NCBI GenBank assembly: GCA_002279765.1
Contig: NCCR01000263.1
Coordinates: forward strand, 1 to 5,922
From: Verrucomicrobia bacterium 12-59-8
GTDB taxonomy: Bacteria > Verrucomicrobiota > Verrucomicrobiae > Verrucomicrobiales > Verrucomicrobiaceae
Direction of reading: 5' to 3'
DNA: 5,922 nucleotides
Below are positions 1-5,759 of this stretch, in pieces. The stretch's first letter is position 1. Each line of letters starts with the position of its first letter. Below the pieces are notes generated by a model. That model saw only the letters and a list, made by a program, of their open reading frames with translations, was not told where the DNA came from and made no database searches. The position numbers and the translations under genes are program-made.

Positions 1-1
1 C

Positions 2-85
2 GGCATGGCGCTGGCGGGCATCGTGCTGCTGGCGCTGTTCTTCCGCCCACCGACCTTCGGGCCGGAGGGCGAGGTGAAACATTGA
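2..85 (+). CDS. 3' end of an integral membrane protein, possibly a transporter (partial)
   Basis: An open frame enters from the left edge and ends at the TGA at 83-85. The 27 visible residues form one hydrophobic segment (LAGIVLLALFF), then a short polar tail, RPPTFGPEGEVKH. This looks like the final transmembrane helix and cytoplasmic tail of a polytopic membrane protein. Ending in a helix followed by FFRP is reminiscent of major facilitator transporters such as nucleoside permeases, but that is only a resemblance and too little is visible to name a family. The next gene starts 18 bases downstream on the same strand, so the two may share a transcript. Confidence 0.6.
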   Translation, partial: GMALAGIVLLALFFRPPTFGPEGEVKH

Positions 86-103
86 TCGCAAGACCTGTTT
101 CCT

Positions 104-727
104 ATGAAACGCAGCCTGCTCCTCTGCCTCGCACTGACCACCGTGCTGCATGCGGCGGACAAGAAACCGAAGGCGATGCGTTTGAAGGGGGATGTCATTC
201 TCGCGGATGACTTCAGTTCAGAGAAGCTGAACGAAAAGTGGGTGCATCCCAAAGGCGAGGCGGCGGCGATATTTGAGATCACCGATGGCACGCTGCTCAT
301 GGATCAAGCGGCAGGCAAAGGAGCGGTGATCTGGCGGGCCTTTGAGGCCCCGGTGCAAGATGTCTCCGTGCAACTGCTGGTGAAGCCCTGGGCCTGCAGT
401 TGGATTGCCTTCGGCTTCTACTCCCCCGGTGATCGACCCGGCGCGCAGCGGAAGATCAACATCGCCGTCACCCAGAACGGTGCCGTGGCGGTGCGTGATG
501 TGGAAGGCGTGAAAAACCTGAAAGCAGCGAACACCCGCATCGCGCCCTCCGAATGGCAGCGGGTGGCGTTTGAATCCAAGGGGGACAAGATCACCGTGCA
601 GGTGAATGACAAGGTCGTGCTGGAGCTTAAGACCGAGCTGACACAGGGCGAAAAAGCAGGCGTGCTGCTCAATCTCTATGGCGGCAAGGGCAGCGTGGAT
701 GAGATTGAGGTGAAGAAGTTGAAGTAA
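104..727 (+). CDS. Exported protein with LamG/concanavalin-like (DUF1080-type) fold
   Basis: The 207-residue product has a clear Sec signal peptide: MKR, a hydrophobic core LLLCLALTTVL, and likely cleavage after HA at about residue 17. The mature part looks like a single beta-sandwich domain (about residues 30-205). It opens with a DDFSS...LNEKW motif (about 35-46), followed by alternating strands, a WQRVAFESKGDKITVQVND stretch and a final GSVDEIEVKKL strand. This is the usual layout of the concanavalin A-like family that includes DUF1080/3-keto-disaccharide hydrolase-like domains, common in Verrucomicrobiota and Planctomycetota. I see no recognisable catalytic motif, so a sugar-binding or accessory role is as likely as hydrolysis. 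The protein should act in the periplasm or outside the cell. The start ATG has no Shine-Dalgarno sequence, only a pyrimidine-rich leader. The next gene starts 89 bases downstream. Confidence 0.75.
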   Translation: MKRSLLLCLALTTVLHAADKKPKAMRLKGDVILADDFSSEKLNEKWVHPKGEAAAIFEITDGTLLMDQAAGKGAVIWRAFEAPVQDVSVQLLVKPWACSWIAFGFYSPGDRPGAQRKINIAVTQNGAVAVRDVEGVKNLKAANTRIAPSEWQRVAFESKGDKITVQVNDKVVLELKTELTQGEKAGVLLNLYGGKGSVDEIEVKKLK

Positions 728-739
728 CGAATGATCGGT

Positions 740-755
740 TGCCGTGCTTCCGGCA
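740..755 (+). terminator. Weak hairpin after the exported-protein gene, possible terminator
   Basis: TGCCG (740-744) pairs with CGGCA (751-755) across a six-base loop, just downstream of the stop at 725-727. The following bases (ctgctttcgtt) are only loosely T-rich. This could attenuate transcription into the dipeptidase gene, but the stem is short and there is no real U-tract, so it is a weak call. Confidence 0.2.
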
Positions 756-780
756 CTGCTTTCGTTAATTGCCCTTCGAC

Positions 781-814
781 ATTCATTCGTCATTCGGTAA
801 TTCCTCATTCCTTT
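781..814 (+). repeat. Short tandem ATTC-type repeat in the dipeptidase leader
   Basis: Imperfect 7-8 base units follow one another: ATTC (781), ATTCGTC (785), ATTCGGTA (792), ATTCCTC (800) and ATTCCTTT (807). They end two bases before the dipeptidase ATG at 817. The array lies entirely in the untranslated leader if 817 is the start. It is AT-richer than its surroundings. Similar ATTCGTCATTC runs occur between genes in various bacteria; no function is known to me. Confidence 0.5.
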
Positions 815-816
815 CT

Positions 817-2145
817 ATGAACCCACCCGGACTCGATCATCTCCTCACCTGCCTGCGGTTTCCTTCAGTTTCCACTGACTCCACACGGCGAGCAGACGTG
901 CGCGCCTGCGCTGAATGGCTGCTGGGAAAGGTGCGTGAAATGGGACTGACCGGCGATCTGCACGAGACGCCGGGTCATCCGGTGCTGGTTGCGAAGAACA
1001 AGCACATTACCGGACGTCGCACGGTGCTGCTGTATGCGCATTACGATGTGCAGCCAGCGGAGCCGCTGGGAGAGTGGAAGTCGCCCGCGTTTGAGCCGAC
1101 AATCCGTGACGGCCGCATTTTCTGCCGGGGAGCCACAGACAACAAAGGGCAGCTCATGGCGCACATGCAGGGGCTGGCTGAAACGCTGGAGAAGCACGCC
1201 GATCTGCCAGTGAATCTGACCCTGCTGTTTGAAGGTGAAGAAGAAATTGGCAGTCCAAATTTGAAGCCCTTTTTGGAGCAGCACCGCGAGGAACTGAAGT
1301 GCGATGTGGTGGCGATTTCAGACACGGGGATGGTTGCTCCGGGTGTGGGAACCTTCACCTACGGCCTGCGCGGCATCGCCTGCATGGAGGCAAAAATTCA
1401 TGGCCCAGCGATTGATCTGCACAGCGGCATCTTTGGCGGAGCCATTGCCAATCCCGTCACCGCCATCGCGCGCCTGACGGCGACGCTGCACGATTCGGAA
1501 GGGCGTGTGATGATCGACGGCTTCTATGACGGCGTGCGTCCCATCGCCGACTGGGAGCGCAAGGCCTGGGCAGAGCTTGGCGATGGTGATGCGGAGATGC
1601 TGGAGCTGACCGGATCACCAGCGCTGTTTGGTGAACTGGGCTATACCGAGCGTGAGCGCCGCTGGGCACGACCCACGGCAGAAGTGAACGGCATCGGCGG
1701 CGGTTATCAGGGAGAAGGCTCCAAAACGGTGATCGGGCGTGAGGCCTTTGTGAAGCTCTCTTTCCGCCTTGTGCCGGACCAGCATCCCGACCTCGTGATG
1801 CAGCGCGCCGCAGCGCATCTGCGGGCGCATCTGCCCAAGGGCGTGCGGCTGGAGATCACTCCCGGCCACACCGGCATGCCTTATCTGATGGATCCGCATT
1901 CCGCGCTCGGAACTGCTGCGCAGCGTGCTTTGAAAAAAGTGTTTGGAGACAAAACCGCGCTCATCCGTGAAGGCGGCAGCATCCCCATCGTTCAGGCATT
2001 CAAAGACGTGCTGAATGCCGACACGCTGCTGCTGGGGCTCGCGCTGCCGGACTGCCAGGCGCATGCGCCGAATGAGAACTTTCCCATCGAGAACTTCGTG
2101 GCGGGAGTGCGCTTGAATCAGGCACTGCTGGCTGAGCTGGCTTGA
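817..2145 (+). CDS. M20 family metallodipeptidase (CNDP/ArgE/DapE-like)
   Basis: The 442-residue product matches the M20 dipeptidase family in length and motif order. Its dinuclear (usually zinc) centre is complete: His75 in YAHYDVQP with Asp77 beside it, bridging Asp108 in RGATDNKG, catalytic Glu142 and metal ligand Glu143 in EGEEEIGS, Asp169 in ISDTG, and His416 in QAHAPNE. The lid/dimerisation domain is inserted at about residues 185-300 and holds the conserved IDLHSG motif (His202), which in cytosolic non-specific dipeptidases reaches the partner's active site. REGGSIPI near the C-terminus is also typical. No signal peptide is seen, so it should hydrolyse dipeptides or related acylated amino acids in the cytoplasm; the exact substrate cannot be read from sequence. 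I chose the ATG at 817 because MNPPGLDHLL begins the family's N-terminal helix. An in-frame TTG at 769 would add 16 residues encoded by the leader repeat. There is no Shine-Dalgarno sequence. Confidence 0.93.
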   Translation: MNPPGLDHLLTCLRFPSVSTDSTRRADVRACAEWLLGKVREMGLTGDLHETPGHPVLVAKNKHITGRRTVLLYAHYDVQPAEPLGEWKSPAFEPTIRDGRIFCRGATDNKGQLMAHMQGLAETLEKHADLPVNLTLLFEGEEEIGSPNLKPFLEQHREELKCDVVAISDTGMVAPGVGTFTYGLRGIACMEAKIHGPAIDLHSGIFGGAIANPVTAIARLTATLHDSEGRVMIDGFYDGVRPIADWERKAWAELGDGDAEMLELTGSPALFGELGYTERERRWARPTAEVNGIGGGYQGEGSKTVIGREAFVKLSFRLVPDQHPDLVMQRAAAHLRAHLPKGVRLEITPGHTGMPYLMDPHSALGTAAQRALKKVFGDKTALIREGGSIPIVQAFKDVLNADTLLLGLALPDCQAHAPNENFPIENFVAGVRLNQALLAELA

Positions 2146-2153
2146 AATTTTTC

Positions 2154-2166
2154 TGCAAACTTTGCA
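2154..2166. promoter_or_regulatory. 13-base palindrome TGCAAA-C-TTTGCA, possible operator
   Basis: A perfect inverted repeat of 6+6 bases around one central base lies nine bases after the dipeptidase stop and 60 bases before the EF-hand gene start. Its position in the 80-base intergenic region suits a transcription factor site for the EF-hand gene. A palindrome of this size can also arise by chance, and no promoter boxes are clear around it. Confidence 0.25.
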
Positions 2167-2225
2167 ACCAATCTGGCGGGGGCCTGTTTGAGCCGTCGTG
2201 CTTCACTAACCAACACACGCACGAC

Positions 2226-3032
2226 ATGAAACTCAAAAAAACATTCCTCTACGGGTTCAGCATCCTGAGCCTGACCTGCCTCTCCAGCGCTCAGGACACA
2301 CCCAAAGGCCCGCCGCCAGATGGCGGCCCGCCCGGTGCCCCTCCTCCTAGTGGACCGCAAGGCGGCCCTCCCGGCGGTGGTGGCGATCCTGGAGCACGCC
2401 TGGCAGAATTCATCAAACGCGCTGACACCGACAAGGACGGCAAGATCAGCAAGGATGAATTCGCCAATCTGGGCAAAAAGGAAAGCGAAGAGCGCTTTGG
2501 CCGGATGGATGCCAACAGTGACGGCTATGTCGATCAGGAAGAGATCAGCAAGATGGCGCAGATGGGGCGTGGTGGCCCTGGGCAGGGTGGTCAGGGCATG
2601 CGCCGTCCTGAAGGCGGCCCTCCTGGCGGTGAAGGCGGTGGCTTCCGTCGTCCCCCAGGCAGTGAAGGTGGTCCTCCTCCCAGCGGTTCCCCTGGTGGTT
2701 CACCCCAAGGTCAGGGCCTGCGCCCCGGCGGTGAAGGTGGCCCACGTGGTGGCATGTTTGGTGACCCCAAGGAATCCTTCAAACGCATGGATGCCGACGG
2801 CAATGGCTCCGTCTCGGAAGAGGAGTACATGAAGGCCACTGAAAAAATGCGCGAGATGCTCCGCAATCGTGGCGGTCAGGGCGGACCTGGGATGAATCGT
2901 CCTGGTCAAGGCGGTGGCCCTGGCGGCCCTCCTGGTGAAGGTGGCTTCCGTCGTCCTCCCGTCGAAGGTGATGCGCCCAAAGCACCTGAGCCTCCCGCAG
3001 CTCCTCCAGAGAAGCCCAAGGATCCAGCGTAG
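2226..3032 (+). CDS. Secreted EF-hand calcium-binding protein with Pro/Gly-rich linkers
   Basis: The 268-residue product starts with a Sec signal peptide (MKLKK, then a hydrophobic stretch to about residue 20; likely cleavage in SSA-QD after residue 22). Three canonical 12-residue EF-hand loops follow: DTDKDGKISKDE (67-78), DANSDGYVDQEE (95-106) and DADGNGSVSEEE (189-200). Each has acidic or oxygen-bearing residues at positions 1, 3, 5 and 9 and Glu at 12, so calcium binding is likely. The first two loops form a normal pair. The third is alone, about 80 residues away. The segments at residues 24-56, 113-180 and 215-268 are low-complexity Pro/Gly/Arg/Gln-rich and probably disordered. I see no enzymatic domain and infer an extracellular or periplasmic calcium-responsive or structural protein. 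The ATG at 2226 is preferred because the signal peptide begins there; an upstream in-frame TTG at 2142 would bury it. A strong terminator follows the stop. Confidence 0.85.
   Translation: MKLKKTFLYGFSILSLTCLSSAQDTPKGPPPDGGPPGAPPPSGPQGGPPGGGGDPGARLAEFIKRADTDKDGKISKDEFANLGKKESEERFGRMDANSDGYVDQEEISKMAQMGRGGPGQGGQGMRRPEGGPPGGEGGGFRRPPGSEGGPPPSGSPGGSPQGQGLRPGGEGGPRGGMFGDPKESFKRMDADGNGSVSEEEYMKATEKMREMLRNRGGQGGPGMNRPGQGGGPGGPPGEGGFRRPPVEGDAPKAPEPPAAPPEKPKDPA
2613..2956 (+). repeat. Internal duplication in the EF-hand gene linkers
   Basis: Two related segments, 2613-2653 and 2922-2956, begin with GGCGGCCCTCCTGG and end with the identical 17-mer GGTGGCTTCCGTCGTCC (2637-2653 and 2940-2956). They encode GGPPGGEGGGFRRPP and GGPPGEGGFRRPP and flank the third EF-hand. 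The middle differs by a few codons. The match is at DNA level, including synonymous positions, which suggests duplication within the gene rather than compositional convergence. Confidence 0.7.
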
Positions 3033-3057
3033 GCGCGGCACTGATTTCAAGCACAGC

Positions 3058-3093
3058 GCGGGATGGTCGAAAGACCATCCCGTTTTTGTTTTT
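3058..3093 (+). terminator. Strong Rho-independent terminator of the EF-hand gene
   Basis: A perfect 10-bp stem, CGGGATGGTC (3059-3068) with GACCATCCCG (3073-3082), is closed by a GAAA (GNRA) tetraloop. It is followed by TTTTTGTTTTT (3083-3093). It lies 26 bases after the EF-hand stop and works only for + strand transcription: in the other direction the hairpin is not followed by a T-tract. It insulates the convergent transporter gene, whose stop is at 3120-3122. Confidence 0.93.
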
Positions 3094-3119
3094 GTGTGGC
3101 CGCCTTTAACTCTACATTG

Positions 3120-3812
3120 TTAAACAGTGGCACCAAACAAAGCGCCAACCCCGGCGGTCAGCGCCATCGCAAGCGCTCCCCAGAAAGTCACACGCGCGAC
3201 GGACCTCCACACGGGAGAGCCCCCGGCGCGTGCCGCCAGACCACCCAGCAGTGCCAGGAAAAAGAGTGAGCTGCCCGACACCGCCCAGACGAGCGCGGAC
3301 GATGGCACAAAAACCACCAGCAGCAGCGGCATGGCGGCACCGACGGCGAACGTGGCCGCCGAGGCCAGCGCAGCCTGCACCGGCCGCGCGCTCAGCGTGT
3401 CGGAGATGCCCAGTTCGTCACGCGCATGCGCACCCAGAGCATCCTTCGCCATCAGTTGCTTGGCCACCTCAGCGGCGAGTTTGTCATCGAGTCCCCGCGC
3501 CACATAGATGGCCGCCAGCTCTTCGTGTTCACTCACGGCGTCCGTTGCCAGTTCCACACGCTCACGATCCAGGTCCGCGTTCTCCGTGTCAGACTGCGAA
3601 CTGACGGAAACATACTCGCCTGCCGCCATCGACATCGCACCCGCCACCAGTCCGGCAATGCCCGCGACCAAAACGTTGGCCTGGCTTGATTCGGCTGCGG
3701 CCACGCCCACGATCAGGCTGGCGGTGGAAACGATGCCATCATTCGCACCGAGGACAGCGGCGCGAAGCCACCCGATGCGGTGTGTGCGGTGATACTCAGA
3801 GTGTCTCATCAT
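3120..3812 (-). CDS. VIT/CCC1 family Fe2+/Mn2+ transporter
   Basis: The 230-residue product has the full architecture of the bacterial VIT (vacuolar iron transporter-like) family. TM1 contains the signature ANDGIVSTASLIVGV (Asp25). TM2 contains AGAMSMAAGEYVSV (Met60, Met62, Glu66). A cytoplasmic, acidic helical region of about residues 70-143 follows (Glu77, Asp80, Glu84, Glu87, Glu95, Glu97, Glu98, and the family motif AAIYVARGLD). TM3 to TM5 lie at about 147-169, 173-194 and 206-228. In characterised members the TM1/TM2 Asp, Met and Glu residues line the ion path and the acidic helices bind metal. The family moves Fe2+ or Mn2+ out of the cytosol by proton antiport, so metal detoxification in the inner membrane is the likely role. 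The start is ATGATG at 3812-3807; either ATG is possible. It lies downstream of the transglutaminase pair on the same strand, with a 127-base gap and no clear terminator, so read-through is possible. Confidence 0.92.
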   Translation of the reverse strand: MMRHSEYHRTHRIGWLRAAVLGANDGIVSTASLIVGVAAAESSQANVLVAGIAGLVAGAMSMAAGEYVSVSSQSDTENADLDRERVELATDAVSEHEELAAIYVARGLDDKLAAEVAKQLMAKDALGAHARDELGISDTLSARPVQAALASAATFAVGAAMPLLLVVFVPSSALVWAVSGSSLFFLALLGGLAARAGGSPVWRSVARVTFWGALAMALTAGVGALFGATV

Positions 3813-3940
3813 AAATGCTTCTTGGCTCCCATCAGCGCCCGCGTCTCAAGCACACATGACCTTGGGCGCGGCGGCATCACAGCACAACCATCCTCTGAAG
3901 AATTTTGGGAACGCACCGCCAGTAGAGCGGAAAAGATGCA

Positions 3941-4813
3941 CTACCCCTCCGGCGTTGAAAACTCCACGCCGACCTCCATGCTCAAGCACGCCCCTGATGG
4001 CCCGAAATACCTCCCGGTCACCGGCATCACCCCGCGCGGATGGTGACTTGTACCGGTGACGATGTGCCGGTGCTCGCACCGTTTTCCCGTCGTCGGATCA
4101 AAGCCACGCCAGCCAAGCTGCGGAAAATACACCTCGGCCCACGCATGGGTCGAGCCACGTGCCGCACGCGTCGCCGGGCAGTCCAGATAGCCGCTGGCAA
4201 AGCGCGCGGCGATGCCCAGATGGCGCAGCGTTTCCATCATCAGCGTCGCCACATCCCGGCATGAGCCGCTGCCCAGAGATAAGGTGGTTCCCGGCGTCTG
4301 CACCCCCTTCTGCTCGCGGCGCTTGTAGCCGATCTTCTGGTGGATCGCTTCCGCCACTTGCAGCACGAAAGCCTCGGCGCTTGGAAAACCTCCGGGATTT
4401 GGCAGTGTGCCAATCCACTCATGCACGGCCGCCGTTTCCTCGGTGAAGACCGGTGTCATGTAGCCCTTCAGGATTGCCTGCTCCAGCGGGTCATACTCCA
4501 GCGGATAAAGACTCGGGCTGTGAGGCTTTAGGGGGGGCGCATCCGGCGAAAAAAAACGCCGCACCACCACATCCACATCGAACTTCAACTCGGTGCCTGG
4601 CTCACGAAAATGCGCGTAGGCAATTAAGTTCCCGAAAATATCCCATGCCCACGTCACATCCGCCGCCGGCGTGATGGAAAGATTCAGCTGCTCCACCCGC
4701 AGGTCGTGTCCCTCACGCGGACGGATCACCAGACGGTGCATCTCGAAGGTCACCGGCTGCGCGTATTGGTAGTACGTGCGGTGGATGATCCTCAGTAGAT
4801 GGCTGTCGCTCAT
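3941..4813 (-). CDS. Transglutaminase-like cysteine hydrolase with bacterial transglutaminase N-terminal domain
   Basis: The 290-residue product has two parts. Residues 5-85 form the bacterial transglutaminase N-terminal beta domain (IIHRTYYQYAQPV at the start, then HRLVIRPREG and WAWDIFGN, all typical). Residues 125-250 form the transglutaminase/protease-like core. The triad is intact: Cys185 in GSGSCRDVA, His223 in GSTHAWAEVYFP and Asp239 in GFDPTTGK. No signal peptide or membrane segment is seen, so it is probably cytoplasmic. Prokaryotic members are generally thought to hydrolyse amide or isopeptide bonds rather than cross-link, but the substrate is unknown. The start ATG at 4813 overlaps the stop of the upstream paralogue (ATGA), implying translational coupling and joint expression. 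Two homopolymer tracts (C7 and T8 on the coding strand) lie in the segment encoding residues 86-95. Confidence 0.9.
   Translation of the reverse strand: MSDSHLLRIIHRTYYQYAQPVTFEMHRLVIRPREGHDLRVEQLNLSITPAADVTWAWDIFGNLIAYAHFREPGTELKFDVDVVVRRFFSPDAPPLKPHSPSLYPLEYDPLEQAILKGYMTPVFTEETAAVHEWIGTLPNPGGFPSAEAFVLQVAEAIHQKIGYKRREQKGVQTPGTTLSLGSGSCRDVATLMMETLRHLGIAARFASGYLDCPATRAARGSTHAWAEVYFPQLGWRGFDPTTGKRCEHRHIVTGTSHHPRGVMPVTGRYFGPSGACLSMEVGVEFSTPEG
4531..4561. repeat. Paired homopolymer tracts inside a transglutaminase gene
   Basis: On the + strand seven G (4531-4537) and eight A (4549-4556) stand 11 bases apart. The A8 is flanked by the inverted repeat CGGCG (4544-4548) / CGCCG (4557-4561). On the coding strand they read as T8 then C7, encoding parts of RFFSPDAPPLK, the link between the N-terminal domain and the core. 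Such tracts are prone to replication slippage; a shift just after the C7 would expose an immediate TAA. Confidence 0.6.
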
Positions 4814-5652
4814 GGCTCGATCAATAGGGCCCGGCCCGCCAGATCGGCGGCACTCAGCGGTTGAAATTCATCTGACACACAAGACACCGACATGCCGGTC
4901 ATCTGCATCTGTCCGAAGATCGTGGCGACCGCAGCATCCGCAGCATCGCGGCCCGTGGCGATACGCACCAGCCCATTGAGCGCAGCCAGCCGCGTGGGAT
5001 CAAAAATGAACCACCGGTTCCCGATGCAAGCCTCAAAACAGGCGTGAAAATCGGGCGGCTGCATGTTGCAGGCATAGCCAGCAAAGTAACGCGCGGGAAT
5101 CGACAGCGCCCGGCAGAAAGCGATCCCGAGATGCGCAAAATCACGGCACACACCCGCGCGCTGTGTCACTGTGTCAAAGGCGGAAGTCTCCTCATTTGTC
5201 GCGCCGCTGAGGTAGTCGATGTTTTCAAAGATCCAGTCCGCGATGGCCACTGTCTGATGGTACGGATGGTCGATGCCGCCAAACATCTTCATCGCCAGCC
5301 GTCCCATCCGGTCAGACTGGCAGTAACGGCTCGGGAACAAGTACGAGATGGCCGAACGATGAATCTCAGAGATCGGGATGCCCTGAATTTCCTCGTGACT
5401 GACCATGGTGTGGCGCGTCTCGGCCATCACCGTGTAGCTCACCTCCAGCTTCGTGGCATTTCCCGTTTCCAGTCGAATGTAGCGGTTCTCGCCTGTCCCC
5501 ATCGGTAGCTCTTCCCACTTCACGCCGGGTGTCACCTGGAAGGATTCCAGCCGCAGCGTTTGATTCTGCGTCGCCAGCGCATGAATGTTTAGCAGCACCG
5601 TGCTGCGCATCAGCACATCGTATTGAAGTTCAGCATTGATTTGAAAAGCCAT
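4810..5652 (-). CDS. Transglutaminase-like cysteine hydrolase, first gene of the pair
   Basis: The 280-residue product belongs to the transglutaminase-like superfamily but to a different subfamily from its downstream neighbour. Residues 1-80 form a beta-rich N-terminal domain. LFPSRYCQSD (105-114) is a typical subfamily motif, and the core spans about 130-225. The triad is Cys169 in AGVCRDFAHLG, His203 in PPDFHACFEA and Asp218 in FIFDPTR. The conserved tail LVRIATGRDAADAA and the FGQMQM segment follow. No signal peptide is seen, so it is probably a cytoplasmic amide or isopeptide hydrolase of unknown substrate. I chose the ATG at 5652 because MAFQINAELQYDV matches where these proteins usually begin. 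An upstream in-frame ATG at 5715 would add 21 residues of unrelated composition and would overlap the inverted repeat in the control region. Its stop overlaps the next gene's start by four bases. Confidence 0.88.
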   Translation of the reverse strand: MAFQINAELQYDVLMRSTVLLNIHALATQNQTLRLESFQVTPGVKWEELPMGTGENRYIRLETGNATKLEVSYTVMAETRHTMVSHEEIQGIPISEIHRSAISYLFPSRYCQSDRMGRLAMKMFGGIDHPYHQTVAIADWIFENIDYLSGATNEETSAFDTVTQRAGVCRDFAHLGIAFCRALSIPARYFAGYACNMQPPDFHACFEACIGNRWFIFDPTRLAALNGLVRIATGRDAADAAVATIFGQMQMTGMSVSCVSDEFQPLSAADLAGRALLIEP

Positions 5653-5759
5653 GGATTGAGCATCGCCCCGAAGGAGAAACAAGCAACGGGCGGACTTCTG
5701 GGGTGTATTCCCCATATCAATCTTAGACGCGGCAAGCGACTTTCCGCTCGCCCCCTACC
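5653..5759. promoter_or_regulatory. Divergent control region between transglutaminase-type genes, with inverted repeat
   Basis: These 107 bases separate the two-gene - strand operon from the + strand gene starting at 5760, so promoters for both directions must lie here or just inside the genes. The clearest element is the inverted repeat TGGGG-TGTATT-CCCCA (5699-5714), near the middle, a plausible operator for coordinated control. I could not pick convincing -35/-10 pairs or Shine-Dalgarno sequences for either gene. Confidence 0.4.

Noticed and set aside
218..808. Long - strand open frame opposite the exported-protein gene
   Set aside because: Its His/Leu/Arg-rich translation shows no domain and is the usual antisense artefact of a GC-rich gene.
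769..816. TTG start giving the dipeptidase 16 extra residues
   Set aside because: The extra residues are encoded by the ATTC-type repeat and do not resemble the family N-terminus; the ATG at 817 begins the expected first helix.
2142..2225. TTG start overlapping the dipeptidase stop and extending the EF-hand protein by 28 residues
   Set aside because: It would place a good signal peptide 28 residues inside the protein; the ATG at 2226 starts directly with a normal signal peptide.
2268..2290. Lipobox in the EF-hand protein (SLTC, Cys18)
   Set aside because: The -3 to -1 residues S-L-T do not fit the L-[AS]-[GA]-C consensus, and a standard signal peptidase I site follows at SSA-Q.
2320..2832. 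Long + strand open frame (170 codons) inside the EF-hand gene
   Set aside because: It is a frame shadow created by GC-rich, repetitive codons; its product has no recognisable domain, while the main frame has a signal peptide and three EF-hands.
3127..3792. Several + strand open frames opposite the VIT gene
   Set aside because: The - strand frame matches a known transporter family over its full length; the opposite frames are Ala/Arg/Pro/Ser-rich shadows.
5653..5715. Longer form of the first transglutaminase starting at the ATG at 5715
   Set aside because: The 21 added residues look unrelated to the family and would overlap the inverted repeat in the divergent control region; there is no better ribosome binding site there.
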